Assembly: GCA_018609755.1 (NCBI GenBank)
Contig: JAHENZ010000195.1
Coordinates: 1-39,746, forward strand
From: Salinivenus sp.
GTDB lineage: Bacteria; Bacteroidota; Rhodothermia; Rhodothermales; Salinibacteraceae
Length of the DNA: 39,746 bases
Direction: 5' to 3'
Below the pieces are notes generated by a model, which made no database searches, was not told the origin of the DNA, and saw nothing but the letters and a program-made list of their open reading frames with translations. Position 1 is the first letter of the stretch, and each line of letters begins with the position of its first letter. The position numbers were made by a program, and so were the translations under genes. Below, piece after piece: positions 15,222 through 23,291 of the stretch.

Positions 15222-15581
15222 GGGTGGCGTCGGAATCGCTGAGTCTCCTTCTTACAGAAGCGAAGGAATCGAAGCCGGTTACAGGTCATCGGCCCGATCA
15301 GCTCACGGGTACTTTAAGGGTGATAAATATCGCGTGGAGCTGCAACCGGAGTTCCCTCGATAGCCTACAGGTGTCCCTCCCCCCGACGCTGTGGGGACAG
15401 GCCCCACCTGTGGAGAGAACCGCTGGATGAGAATACTGGTGCGCCCGCACCGCTAATGTCGAAATGCCGCCTGAAGCGTAACGAGCCCCCTATTCTTCCT
15501 GTTCACCCAAAAGGGAAAAGTGTGCCGCCTGCAATCTGTAGGAATCAGGCCGACCCGATCAGATTCGTTCTGCTCGGCGGC
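15222..15581. other. Intergenic stretch with a small hairpin
   Basis: This 360-base stretch has no recognised gene. GTGGGG (15391-15396) can pair with CCCCAC (15402-15407), and CAGGTG (15368-15373) with CACCTG (15405-15410), giving mutually exclusive folds. There is no T-run, so a terminator is not supported. Confidence 0.35.
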
Positions 15582-16655
15582 CTATGCGAAGTCTCGAAGC
15601 CCCCGACGCAGTTCGTACGCGCCGAAAGCGAGAACGGCCAAAACGAGCGGGAGCAAATGGAAAATGCCTCGGTACGCCAGCAGGGAGCCCAACACGATCG
15701 GGGGAGGCACCTCCGGCGTGAGGAGCAGCAGCATAATGCCTTCGAACACCCCAAGGCCGCCCGGCACGTGACTCACCAGACCCGCGAGCAGAGCGATCAG
15801 GTACACCACGACCAGAAATGGGAACGAAAGACCGATTTCGGGGGGCAACAGCACGTACACGACCGACGACGCGAGGAGGAGATCTCCTGCTGCAAGAGCA
15901 ACCTGCACCGGAAGCATCCACCGCGGAGGAACCTGAAAGGACCAACCCCAAAACTCGAGGGCGTCGTCTCGCAGCACAGTCAGCGCCGTGTAGGCAACCA
16001 CCGGCAGAAGGCACACTCCCCCCAACACAGAGGCAGGAAAGGGCAGGTTGAACGCTGAGGCCAGTTCGAGAGGAGTGACGAGAAGGACGCCGCCTCCCAA
16101 AGTGAAGAAGCCGAGCCAAAACGAGACTCCGGCAAACAAAATGGCCTTTGCCACTTGGGGCGGAGAGAGTCCCCAAGAGGAATAGAGCCGGTACCGGACT
16201 GAGCCGCCAGTCAGTAAGGGATTCCCAATCGCCTGACTCACGGCATACCCGATGAACGCCGAAAACACAATTCGACGCGTAGACAGCTCGGCGTCTACGT
16301 ACCGTAGAGCCAAAGCATCATATCCGGTGAGCACTACGAACGTGAGAGCCGTAAGACCGAGGGCGAACAACACATACAATATCGGGAACTCGCGGAGATA
16401 CTCCCATACCTCCGCATATTCGAAGCCGCGCAGCTCCCGGCCAATCACCCAGATCGACACGGCAAACACGACACAGGCGAGGATCGTGCCCACCACGTGC
16501 CCCGTGGTCCACCAACGAAGTCGCAGACGCAGCAAGCGGCCCCACGCCTGCCAGGTCTGCAATGAGTGCCAGTGCCGCCCGTCCGAATTTACACGAGAAT
16601 GCAGCCCCGAAGTCTCCGGTGCCACGTTTTGCTTCCGAGCGTCACGGTCCGACAT
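15582..16655 (-). CDS. Flippase-like membrane protein (UPF0104/MprF N-terminal domain, YbhN type)
   Basis: This 357-aa protein has about eight predicted transmembrane helices. It resembles the membrane half of lysylphosphatidylglycerol synthase MprF without the cytoplasmic aminoacyltransferase domain. Family landmarks are the early RELRGFEYAEVWEYLRE helix, the AFIGYAVSQAIGNPLLTGGSVRYR segment in pieces around residues 135-160, and the late SHVPGGLGVFEG motif followed by LLAYRGIFHLLPL. Proteins of this type are thought to move lipids or lipid-linked substrates, but the substrate here is unknown. The N-terminal 45 residues are polar and cytoplasmic. It has no clear operon partner: the UspA pair lies 360 bases downstream on the same strand. 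Confidence 0.85.
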   Translation of the reverse strand: MSDRDARKQNVAPETSGLHSRVNSDGRHWHSLQTWQAWGRLLRLRLRWWTTGHVVGTILACVVFAVSIWVIGRELRGFEYAEVWEYLREFPILYVLFALGLTALTFVVLTGYDALALRYVDAELSTRRIVFSAFIGYAVSQAIGNPLLTGGSVRYRLYSSWGLSPPQVAKAILFAGVSFWLGFFTLGGGVLLVTPLELASAFNLPFPASVLGGVCLLPVVAYTALTVLRDDALEFWGWSFQVPPRWMLPVQVALAAGDLLLASSVVYVLLPPEIGLSFPFLVVVYLIALLAGLVSHVPGGLGVFEGIMLLLLTPEVPPPIVLGSLLAYRGIFHLLPLVLAVLAFGAYELRRGLRDFA

Positions 16656-17179
16656 TCAGGAACGTCTAAACGGTCTTAGAAAGGGTGGGATTATTTCAAC
16701 TGTTCGTTGCCGACAGCGATTCATCTCCGAGATCCCTCATTTGCAAACTGTGTTTGACATCGCCGTGTCTGACAGTCACACGTTACCGATCCGTGAGAAA
16801 CTACGTAAATACCTCTTCCGGATTGATGGGGGACGGGTACAGCCGAAGGCGAAAACGGATTTCGAAAACTTATTCACGTATTGGTAAAATTGATAAGAGG
16901 AATGGACGCAAGGATGAATGGCAAATCGTCCCTACCACATCTGCAGATCGTCCCTACCACATCTAAATTGAAATTGCTCCCCAACGTCGATGACAGCAAA
17001 CGAGTAAATGGAAAAATGCACGACGATCGTTCGCAAATGGGACTAGACGTACCGATGCGTCCCCTTCTGAACGACCCACTGGAGTACCCGTAGTGTGAAA
17101 CTTTGACGCCCTCCATCTATTGATATCAAAGTGTAGCGTACTCCCCACGTACTCCCGAGACGAACCCAATCCAACCAAC
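16656..17179. other. Intergenic stretch with a direct repeat
   Basis: This is 524 bases without a recognised gene; base composition is lower in GC than the flanking genes. It contains the direct repeat at 16925-16964. It separates divergent promoters for the flippase-like gene (minus) and the small acidic protein (plus). Confidence 0.45.
16925..16964. repeat. 18-bp direct repeat, 22-bp period
   Basis: ATCGTCCCTACCACATCT occurs at 16925-16942 and again at 16947-16964, separated by GCAG. The match is perfect. Confidence 0.9.
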
Positions 17180-17458
17180 ATGCGAGGAGTTAGCTTTAAG
17201 CCCCAAGATGCCGAAGATTTCTCCACCGGTGAAATCAAGTCCTACGGGGGCATTTACGCCGCCACGGCTGAGGACTTTGCCGGTGCATTCGAGATGGAGC
17301 CCGACCGATTCATTGAGATTGTCCAATCCTCCGATGTCGAGCCACTCACGGAAGTGGGCGACGACGAGGAACCCGGAAAGTACAGCCTCTCCTTCGAGCG
17401 GGAGGAATTTGAGAAGCTGAAAGACATTCTGCTGGAAGATGATGACGAGGACGCGTAA
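17180..17458 (+). CDS. Small acidic protein, unknown function
   Basis: I do not recognise this 92-aa protein. It starts at the ATG at 17180 (MRGVSFKPQDAEDFSTGEIK). It has no membrane segment or signal peptide and is strongly acidic, with a C-terminal run LLEDDDEDA. The predicted pattern is two short beta elements and a helix EDFAGAFEMEPDRFIEIVQ followed by SLSFEREEFEKLKDILL. A genuine gene is supported by codon pattern, compact size and a textbook terminator 25 bases after the stop. It stands alone between the divergent flippase-like gene and the convergent MFS gene. Confidence 0.7.
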   Translation: MRGVSFKPQDAEDFSTGEIKSYGGIYAATAEDFAGAFEMEPDRFIEIVQSSDVEPLTEVGDDEEPGKYSLSFEREEFEKLKDILLEDDDEDA

Positions 17459-17483
17459 GTCCTCTTCCTCCTCCCTCCTACCC

Positions 17484-17522
17484 GCCCCAGCCGCCGAACC
17501 CGGAGGCTGGGGCGTTTTCTTT
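17484..17522 (+). terminator. Rho-independent terminator
   Basis: GCCCCAGCC (17484-17492) and GGCTGGGGC (17505-17513) form a perfect 9-bp stem with a 12-base loop, followed by GTTTTCTTT. It lies just after the small acidic gene and 4 bases before the convergent MFS stop. It has no T-run in the minus direction. Confidence 0.9.
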
Positions 17523-17525
17523 GAC

Positions 17526-18788
17526 TCATGTTCCCGTGGGCCTCGCGGCCCTCCCCTCCCGATCCCGAACCTGTGTCGCCACCAGACCAGCGGCGCCGAG
17601 CGCACAGAACCCCCCCACTGCGAAGGGAACCGCGAACCCGTACTGTACAAAAAAGCCCGCGAGAAGCTGTCCGACGGCAATCCCCAACCCGAAGGCCACG
17701 GTAAGAACGGACAGCTGTGTCCCAGATTGTCCCTTCCGCGTGTAGTCCCCCGCCAGAGCGAGGGCCGGGGCAAACACCATGGCCCCTGCGAAGCCCTGCA
17801 GCGTTCGGAGACTGATCATTTCCCACGGCGCCGTCACAAATCCTTGAAGCACGGTTGTGGGGACGAGTCCAATGAGCCCAAACACAATGAAGGGATGCCG
17901 CCCCAAGCGGTCACTGGCCCGTCCAACGATCGGCTGAACCACAGCGAGTGCCGCAATGAGCGCCACAAACTCCACCGAAAACAAAATGGGTCCCTGATCC
18001 AGTCGGTGATTGACCTCAGGCTCGATGGCAGAGAGAAGAGCGATACAGGCGGCCATGATCAGGGTCGCGATCCCAAGGGAAAAAATGGGATCCAGTCCGC
18101 CGTCGTCCCGATCCCACACCTGGAGCGACAATTTTCGCGGCGCCGGTGCGGTCTCTTCCGGATCCTCGACGAGCAGCATCACCAGGCCGACACTCACAAC
18201 GGCCGCGAGGGCGGCAATCCCAAACGTTGCCTCAAACCCGCTGATCGTCCCTCCAGCTACGTGAAACGGCCCCATCTCGACCAGAATGCTGGCAACCAAC
18301 GGGCCGCTACCAAACCCCACGAGACGAAAGGAGTTGTAGACGCCCATATGTCCTCCACGGTTTTCGGGCCGACTCCCCTCATTCACGAGTGCGATACTGG
18401 CTGTAATCGTGAACGCCGCCGCCACGCCCTGCACAATACGAAGGAGGAACAGCTCCCAGTACTGGGTGGCCCCAACGAATGCCAGGTTCGCCACGGCGAA
18501 GACGAGCAGTCCCCCCAACACGAAGGCCTTTCGCCGTCCCACCCGATCCGACAAGCGACCGGCGAACGGCTGTGCAATGCTGCTGGCAATGCCGAAGAGG
18601 GCCAGCACAACTCCAGAGACGAGCGAGGGGGGAAGGCCAAACATCTGCCCTTTGACCACGTCGCTGGCCACGTAAAGCGGAAGGACGATGACCAGAAACG
18701 AGTTGCCCATGGCGTCCGCCATGCGGGCAATGGCCAGGGCAAGAATCCGACGGTCGACCCCCAGCCACGTGGAGAACCCACTCGACAT
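17526..18788 (-). CDS. MFS transporter, drug-efflux type
   Basis: This 420-aa protein starts at the ATG at 18788, giving a cytoplasmic start MSSGFSTWLGVDRRIL. It has about twelve hydrophobic spans. The MFS motif A between helices 2 and 3 reads GRLSDRVGRRKAF, and its relic in the second half is GRASDRLGRHPFI. FLLRIVQGVAAAF in helix 4 and LRTLQGFAGAMVF in the second half match the arginine-containing helix 4 and helix 10 signatures of proton-driven efflux proteins. The substrate cannot be told from sequence. No regulator is adjacent, and it converges on the small acidic gene. The next upstream gene, the PBP, ends 106 bases before this start on the same strand. Confidence 0.9.
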   Translation of the reverse strand: MSSGFSTWLGVDRRILALAIARMADAMGNSFLVIVLPLYVASDVVKGQMFGLPPSLVSGVVLALFGIASSIAQPFAGRLSDRVGRRKAFVLGGLLVFAVANLAFVGATQYWELFLLRIVQGVAAAFTITASIALVNEGSRPENRGGHMGVYNSFRLVGFGSGPLVASILVEMGPFHVAGGTISGFEATFGIAALAAVVSVGLVMLLVEDPEETAPAPRKLSLQVWDRDDGGLDPIFSLGIATLIMAACIALLSAIEPEVNHRLDQGPILFSVEFVALIAALAVVQPIVGRASDRLGRHPFIVFGLIGLVPTTVLQGFVTAPWEMISLRTLQGFAGAMVFAPALALAGDYTRKGQSGTQLSVLTVAFGLGIAVGQLLAGFFVQYGFAVPFAVGGFCALGAAGLVATQVRDREGRAARPTGT

Positions 18789-18894
18789 ACTGCGTGCAAG
18801 AAGCGGTGCAAAAGAGCATCCACAGCCAGCAACCGACCACCGCGCGAAAAGGTCACGTGTGTCCCCAACCCCCGTGACCAATTACTGGAACATT

Positions 18895-21800
18895 CTAGCG
18901 GATACGCACTGGGCGTTCGACGCCCATTTTCGACGATGAATCGGTGGTTTCCTCAACTGACACTGGGGAATCTAGTAACGGCGCGAGGCGAGGACCAATG
19001 ATCTGCAGAATGGAAGTCGTTAGGGAACTTGTAAACTCATAGTCGTCCGCCTCAGGGCCCTCCACGTAGGCGACGACTGTTCCGAAGAACTGGTCTCCTG
19101 CATAGAAGACGAATGTCGACGTGCGGCTCATGGCCACCGAGACGCGGGTCCCGTCCGGCCCCGTCGAGTACACCCGGTTGTCCCCCGTGCCCGTCTTTCC
19201 CCCAATCGCCAGGCTCAGGCCGTCGGGGGTGGTGATGGCCCCTCGGGCTCGTACCGCTGTACCGCCTTCCACGACATCCTGAAGGACATCCAGTACCACC
19301 CGACTGAGCTCCGGCGACAACACCTGCTTGGAGGTGGGCACTTCATGCTCGAGCTTTGTCTCGTACGGAGTGTCCGCAGCAAAGTGGAGCGAGTCAATCC
19401 GAACGGTGGGGTAGCGCTGTCCCTCCCGCACCAGAATGCCCATCAGCTCAGCAAGTGCCGCCGGCTGGTCCGCCGAACTGCCGAGCGCCGTAGCAAACGT
19501 CGGGATGAGCCGCTCGAACGGATAGCCCAGCCGGGTCCACATCTGATGAATCCGCTCAAAGGCCTCCTGCTCAAGAATCGTCCGGATACGGGGATCTTGG
19601 GTTCGCTTCCGCTGGTCGTACAGCCACGTGTACACCGCCTGACGGACCTCTACACTCTCGGACATAATCTCGCTGTATCCCGCGGCCGGATACTTGTGCA
19701 AGTAGCCAACCAGCCACAGCTCCAGCGGGTGGATTCCGGTCAGATAGCCCCGATCCTGCCACGAAATATTCGAGGGATTGGACGCGTGATACCACTGATC
19801 GATCTGGGCCTCCGTGAGGGACTCGGCGTTTGAGGCATAGGTCCGGAGGAAGTGCCCGAACGACTCCCGGCCACCCTCCGAAAAGACGGAGCGGTAGGCC
19901 CACGCCAACCGCCGCGCAGACGTTGCGTGGCGCCGCCCCATCGCCCCGAGCACCTGCCCCTGCGGCGCCTCCGCCTTGTATGCCCGGAGGTAGCGGGCCA
20001 GAAACAAGCTGCCCTCGTGAACGGCAAACCGCTCCAAGTAGTCCGTCCGACGCTCATCGACCGGATCTTCAAGCATAGAGTACACCTGCCCCGGCAAGCG
20101 GGCAATGTGATAATTGACCACCTCTTCCATCATACGGACGAAGACGAGGTTTGCGGACTGCTGCACCGCCGCCCGGATCGACATTGTGCGATCGGACTTT
20201 TCGTTGTAGTTCTGGAAAACGTGCACACCCCCGCCGGTAAAGAATCGCTCGGAGGGATCGCCCGAAATGGGGCGTTCAACGGCGGCAGAAAGCACCTGCT
20301 CTTTGGTTGCAGAGGGGTGTTGGGCCAGATAGTCCAGGGTCCACTGCGTGATGCTGTCCCTCGCGGCGAGCGGGGCGACCCGAAGGTCCTCGGCTGCCCG
20401 ACCGTTGTACGTGTCGAACACCCGCTCGACCAGTTCCAAGTAGGTCACGAGCACACGGACTTTGGCGGTGGAGCCCAACTCCAGCATCGAGCCCTGATTT
20501 ACGTCGAAGGGGCCATCTACGTTGTCCGCCTGGAGTCGGAGGACGTTTGCGTGGGGGCGCCGTTCGAAAAGTACGACCGAATAGTTGATGTCTTCAGGGT
20601 TCCCCTCCCCGATCATCGTGCGGAGTCCCTTCTCTTCGAGAAACTCCGGGTCCTCCAGTTGGCTCAGCACGTCGGCAACGGCCTGCTGTACGTCGCGGTC
20701 GAACGTCGTGTGCGCGGTCAGGTCGAGGCGATCCAGCGCCGGCAAGTTGGTAATCCGGAGCTGTCGAAGCAAATCGATCCGTACGCTGTTGGCCGCCTTC
20801 TGCGTCACGTACGGAGCCTTGGGCCGGTCGGGGGCACGCCGTCGGACCTGGACCTCCGCCTGCAAGGCCTTCCGACACAGCCGGTCGGAGATCACTCCAG
20901 CCTCAGCCATGAGGGGGAGATAGTGATCCGTGAGACGGGCCAACGCCTCGGGCCCATCCGATCGAACGAGGTACCGGGACGGGCTGCGCGTGGCCAGAAT
21001 GAGGCTGAGCACCTGCCGATAGGCCACGGCCTTTCGCTTCAGCTTTTCGGCGGAGATTGACGAGTCGCTTGGCACAGGCGTCAGGACCTCATTGACCGCG
21101 TCGAAGTCACTGCCATACCACGCCCACAGCCCGTCGCCCAGGCCATTGACTTCCCCGTGGTTTGCTATCGCCGCGAGCGGCAACTGGTTTATGTACTCCT
21201 TCACGATGTTTTTTTGCTCGTCGAGGGTCCCCATGCCGTCACGGTAGGCCATGAGAGACGCCGACGCCATTTGGCGAAGCTTCTCAGGAGCCGAATCCGT
21301 GAGCCCACCGGGCGAGTGGCGCACCTTTGTAAGTTGGGTGGCCAGCGTACTTCCACCTGGCCCTTCTCCTCCAGACGCGATTCGCTGAAACGCCGCTAGA
21401 GCGAACCGGTCCCACTCCACCGCCGGATTTCTGTACTCCTGTGAGCGGTCGAGTAATTCTCGGTTTTCGATCAAGAGAAGAGACTTCCATACCAGATCGG
21501 GGATCGAGTCCGCATTCGTATAAGCCTTCCCGGGATACCGACTCTCGTATAGATCGCGCTTTCGGTGATCCTGAATTTCCAATCCCGCCTGATCCTTGTG
21601 CTGGTACACCGGGTACAGCCCCAGATCCATCGTGAGCGCCATCGGCACGGACATGCGAGACTGTTCCGTCACCTCATACTGCCGATCGTTGAGGGCCTCA
21701 ACCATGGTCGGAAGGCTGCTGTATCCCAACCGCTCATTGTACGGCCCATGCTCCGGAAAGCGAACGCGAGAGCTCGGCCCGGACTGGACCTCATAGGTCA

Positions 21801-22053
21801 TCACGCGTGCCCAGTTGGAAAGAAGAAATGCCTGTCCAACCGACGTGCGAAGCTCAATCGATAGCAGTGCGAGCACGAGGATTGGGAGCACGACGTACTT
21901 CAGTACGACGGAGTGGCGGCAGGCCCATCGGCGAAGGCGATTCCAAACTGTGATTGCTGGAGCGGCGACCTCCTTTTCGGGGGCAATGTACCAGCCCGCC
22001 GTTGCCTCGTACTCGTTATCGTCCGGCATTGAGGAGGGGAAATTGAAACTCAT
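18895..22053 (-). CDS. Large class A penicillin-binding protein (GT51 plus transpeptidase)
   Basis: This 1052-aa bifunctional peptidoglycan synthase starts at the ATG at 22053. It has a short cytoplasmic N-terminus and one membrane anchor (about residues 50-66). The glycosyltransferase domain carries the putative catalytic Glu in motif 1 as IENREL (E196, where EDxxF is usual) and motif 2 as GGSTLATQLTK (233-243). The transpeptidase domain has SxxK at S528-K531 (LGSTAKV), SxN at S633-N635 (QSANLV) and KTGT at 953-956, all intact. The SxN to KTG distance is about 318 residues, far more than the roughly 125 in E. coli PBP1b, so a domain-sized insertion of unknown function sits inside the transpeptidase. 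A nested inverted repeat lies 17 bases upstream. Confidence 0.93.
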   Translation of the reverse strand: MSFNFPSSMPDDNEYEATAGWYIAPEKEVAAPAITVWNRLRRWACRHSVVLKYVVLPILVLALLSIELRTSVGQAFLLSNWARVMTYEVQSGPSSRVRFPEHGPYNERLGYSSLPTMVEALNDRQYEVTEQSRMSVPMALTMDLGLYPVYQHKDQAGLEIQDHRKRDLYESRYPGKAYTNADSIPDLVWKSLLLIENRELLDRSQEYRNPAVEWDRFALAAFQRIASGGEGPGGSTLATQLTKVRHSPGGLTDSAPEKLRQMASASLMAYRDGMGTLDEQKNIVKEYINQLPLAAIANHGEVNGLGDGLWAWYGSDFDAVNEVLTPVPSDSSISAEKLKRKAVAYRQVLSLILATRSPSRYLVRSDGPEALARLTDHYLPLMAEAGVISDRLCRKALQAEVQVRRRAPDRPKAPYVTQKAANSVRIDLLRQLRITNLPALDRLDLTAHTTFDRDVQQAVADVLSQLEDPEFLEEKGLRTMIGEGNPEDINYSVVLFERRPHANVLRLQADNVDGPFDVNQGSMLELGSTAKVRVLVTYLELVERVFDTYNGRAAEDLRVAPLAARDSITQWTLDYLAQHPSATKEQVLSAAVERPISGDPSERFFTGGGVHVFQNYNEKSDRTMSIRAAVQQSANLVFVRMMEEVVNYHIARLPGQVYSMLEDPVDERRTDYLERFAVHEGSLFLARYLRAYKAEAPQGQVLGAMGRRHATSARRLAWAYRSVFSEGGRESFGHFLRTYASNAESLTEAQIDQWYHASNPSNISWQDRGYLTGIHPLELWLVGYLHKYPAAGYSEIMSESVEVRQAVYTWLYDQRKRTQDPRIRTILEQEAFERIHQMWTRLGYPFERLIPTFATALGSSADQPAALAELMGILVREGQRYPTVRIDSLHFAADTPYETKLEHEVPTSKQVLSPELSRVVLDVLQDVVEGGTAVRARGAITTPDGLSLAIGGKTGTGDNRVYSTGPDGTRVSVAMSRTSTFVFYAGDQFFGTVVAYVEGPEADDYEFTSSLTTSILQIIGPRLAPLLDSPVSVEETTDSSSKMGVERPVRIR

Positions 22054-22069
22054 CTATGGCGTAGGGGAT

Positions 22070-22188
22070 GTGAGAGATTTCCACGGGACGCCCCTCGCGG
22101 GCGGCCTCACCTTCGTCAGCGGCTCCGTCGATTCTGAAGGGGACGCATCGACGGGCGGAACGACAACCACAAGGTCGGAAAATCTCAC
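22070..22188. repeat. Nested inverted repeat upstream of the PBP gene
   Basis: Outer arms GTGAGAGATTTCC (22070-22082) and GGAAAATCTCAC (22177-22188) are near-perfect reverse complements. Inside, CCGTCGAT (22125-22132) and ATCGACGG (22147-22154) form a perfect 8-bp stem. It would form a roughly 119-base folded leader on the PBP transcript, or it may be a small mobile element. No gene is present in 22054-22392. Confidence 0.5.
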
Positions 22189-22392
22189 ATTTCCCGTTCA
22201 TCCTCTACGTCCGGGGGTAAGGGGAGTTCAGGAGCATGCCCCTCCCTCGACTCGGCTTTGCCTCTCCCCTCTACCTGACGAGATCGTCTCTCCGTACCAT
22301 GAATATGATCATTAGGTCCAGATCTTCTTCTGAATCCGAAGCCCCTCGTCCACGTTGAACATCCAGCAGCTTTTGTCGACTCTCATGCCACC

Positions 22393-23271
22393 ATGCCTCA
22401 CCCTACCCCCTGGATCGGTTTCGAGCGCTTGGTCGATCTCCTTCAGGATCGGCGCGTCGTTGTGCTGAGCGGTGCCGGGATCAGCACCGAGTCTGGCATT
22501 CCCGACTACCGCGGGCCCGAGACCCGTGAGAAGGAGCATACGCCCATCCAGTACCAGGAATTCATTGATGAGCCCGACACCCGGCGCCATTATTGGGCGC
22601 GTAGTGCGGTGGGATGGCCCACGTTTGATGCTGCCCAACCCAACGACGGCCATCGCGCCCTCGCCGCCCTCGAAGACGCGGGGGTCGTTTCTGGCATCAT
22701 CACGCAGAACGTCGATCGGCTGCACCACGCGGCGGGAAGCGAGCGCGTCGTCGAACTTCACGGCGCTCTCGCGGAGGTTCGCTGTCTTGACTGTGACACT
22801 CTGAGCTCGCGCCGCACGCTCCAAAAACGGCTAATGCGTCTAAATCCGGGCTGGCGGGAGCAAGCCGTCGACCTCGCCCCGGACGGAGACGCCGACCTTC
22901 CTCGCTCTGCTACTCGGTCGTTTCGGGTGCCGTCCTGTCGCGCGTGCGGCGGGACGCTGAAGCCGCACGTCGTATTCTTTGGGGAGAATACGGCTCCGGA
23001 CCGTGTGGATCGGGCATGGTCTCTCCTCTCAGAATCGGATGCACTGCTGGTGACCGGCTCGTCTCTCACCGTGTACTCCGGGTACCGATTCGTCCGACAG
23101 GCCGCCCTCAACGACCAGCCCGTCGGCATCGTGAACCTGGGGGATACGCGAGGCACGCCTCAGGCCACCGTCCAGGTGGACGGGAAAACGGGCGAGATCC
23201 TACCGCAACTTGCCCGAGCACTCGGTGCGTTCTTCCCCTCTAGCCGAAAACCATCCAGAGTGTCAGCCTAA
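22393..23271 (+). CDS. Sirtuin, NAD-dependent protein deacylase (class II-like)
   Basis: This 292-aa Sir2 family enzyme removes acyl groups from lysines using NAD. The NAD-binding motif GAGISTESGIPDYRG is at about 27-41, TQNVD at 104-108, and the catalytic H123 in ELHGAL. Two cysteine pairs, C131/C134 and C182/C185, form the zinc site. GSSLTVYSGYRF and IVNLGDT complete the Rossmann fold. The insert of about 45 residues between the zinc pairs, and the general layout, resemble the SIRT4-like class II group. The substrate, and whether it prefers acetyl or longer acyl groups, cannot be told from sequence. A UvrD-like helicase starts 20 bases after the stop, so the two are likely co-transcribed. 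Confidence 0.93.
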   Translation: MPHPTPWIGFERLVDLLQDRRVVVLSGAGISTESGIPDYRGPETREKEHTPIQYQEFIDEPDTRRHYWARSAVGWPTFDAAQPNDGHRALAALEDAGVVSGIITQNVDRLHHAAGSERVVELHGALAEVRCLDCDTLSSRRTLQKRLMRLNPGWREQAVDLAPDGDADLPRSATRSFRVPSCRACGGTLKPHVVFFGENTAPDRVDRAWSLLSESDALLVTGSSLTVYSGYRFVRQAALNDQPVGIVNLGDTRGTPQATVQVDGKTGEILPQLARALGAFFPSSRKPSRVSA

Positions 23272-23291
23272 CGCTCTGCTCCCTCGCTTCC

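Noticed and set aside
16925-16964. A CRISPR array
   Set aside because: Only two copies with a 4-base spacer and no cas genes; the spacing is far too short.
17439-19001. A 520-codon plus-strand frame opposite the MFS gene
   Set aside because: No domain, His/Arg/Pro/Gly-rich, and exactly antisense to twelve transmembrane helices of a good MFS protein.
19852-21060. A 402-codon plus-strand frame opposite the PBP
   Set aside because: No domain and antisense to the transpeptidase and glycosyltransferase motifs.
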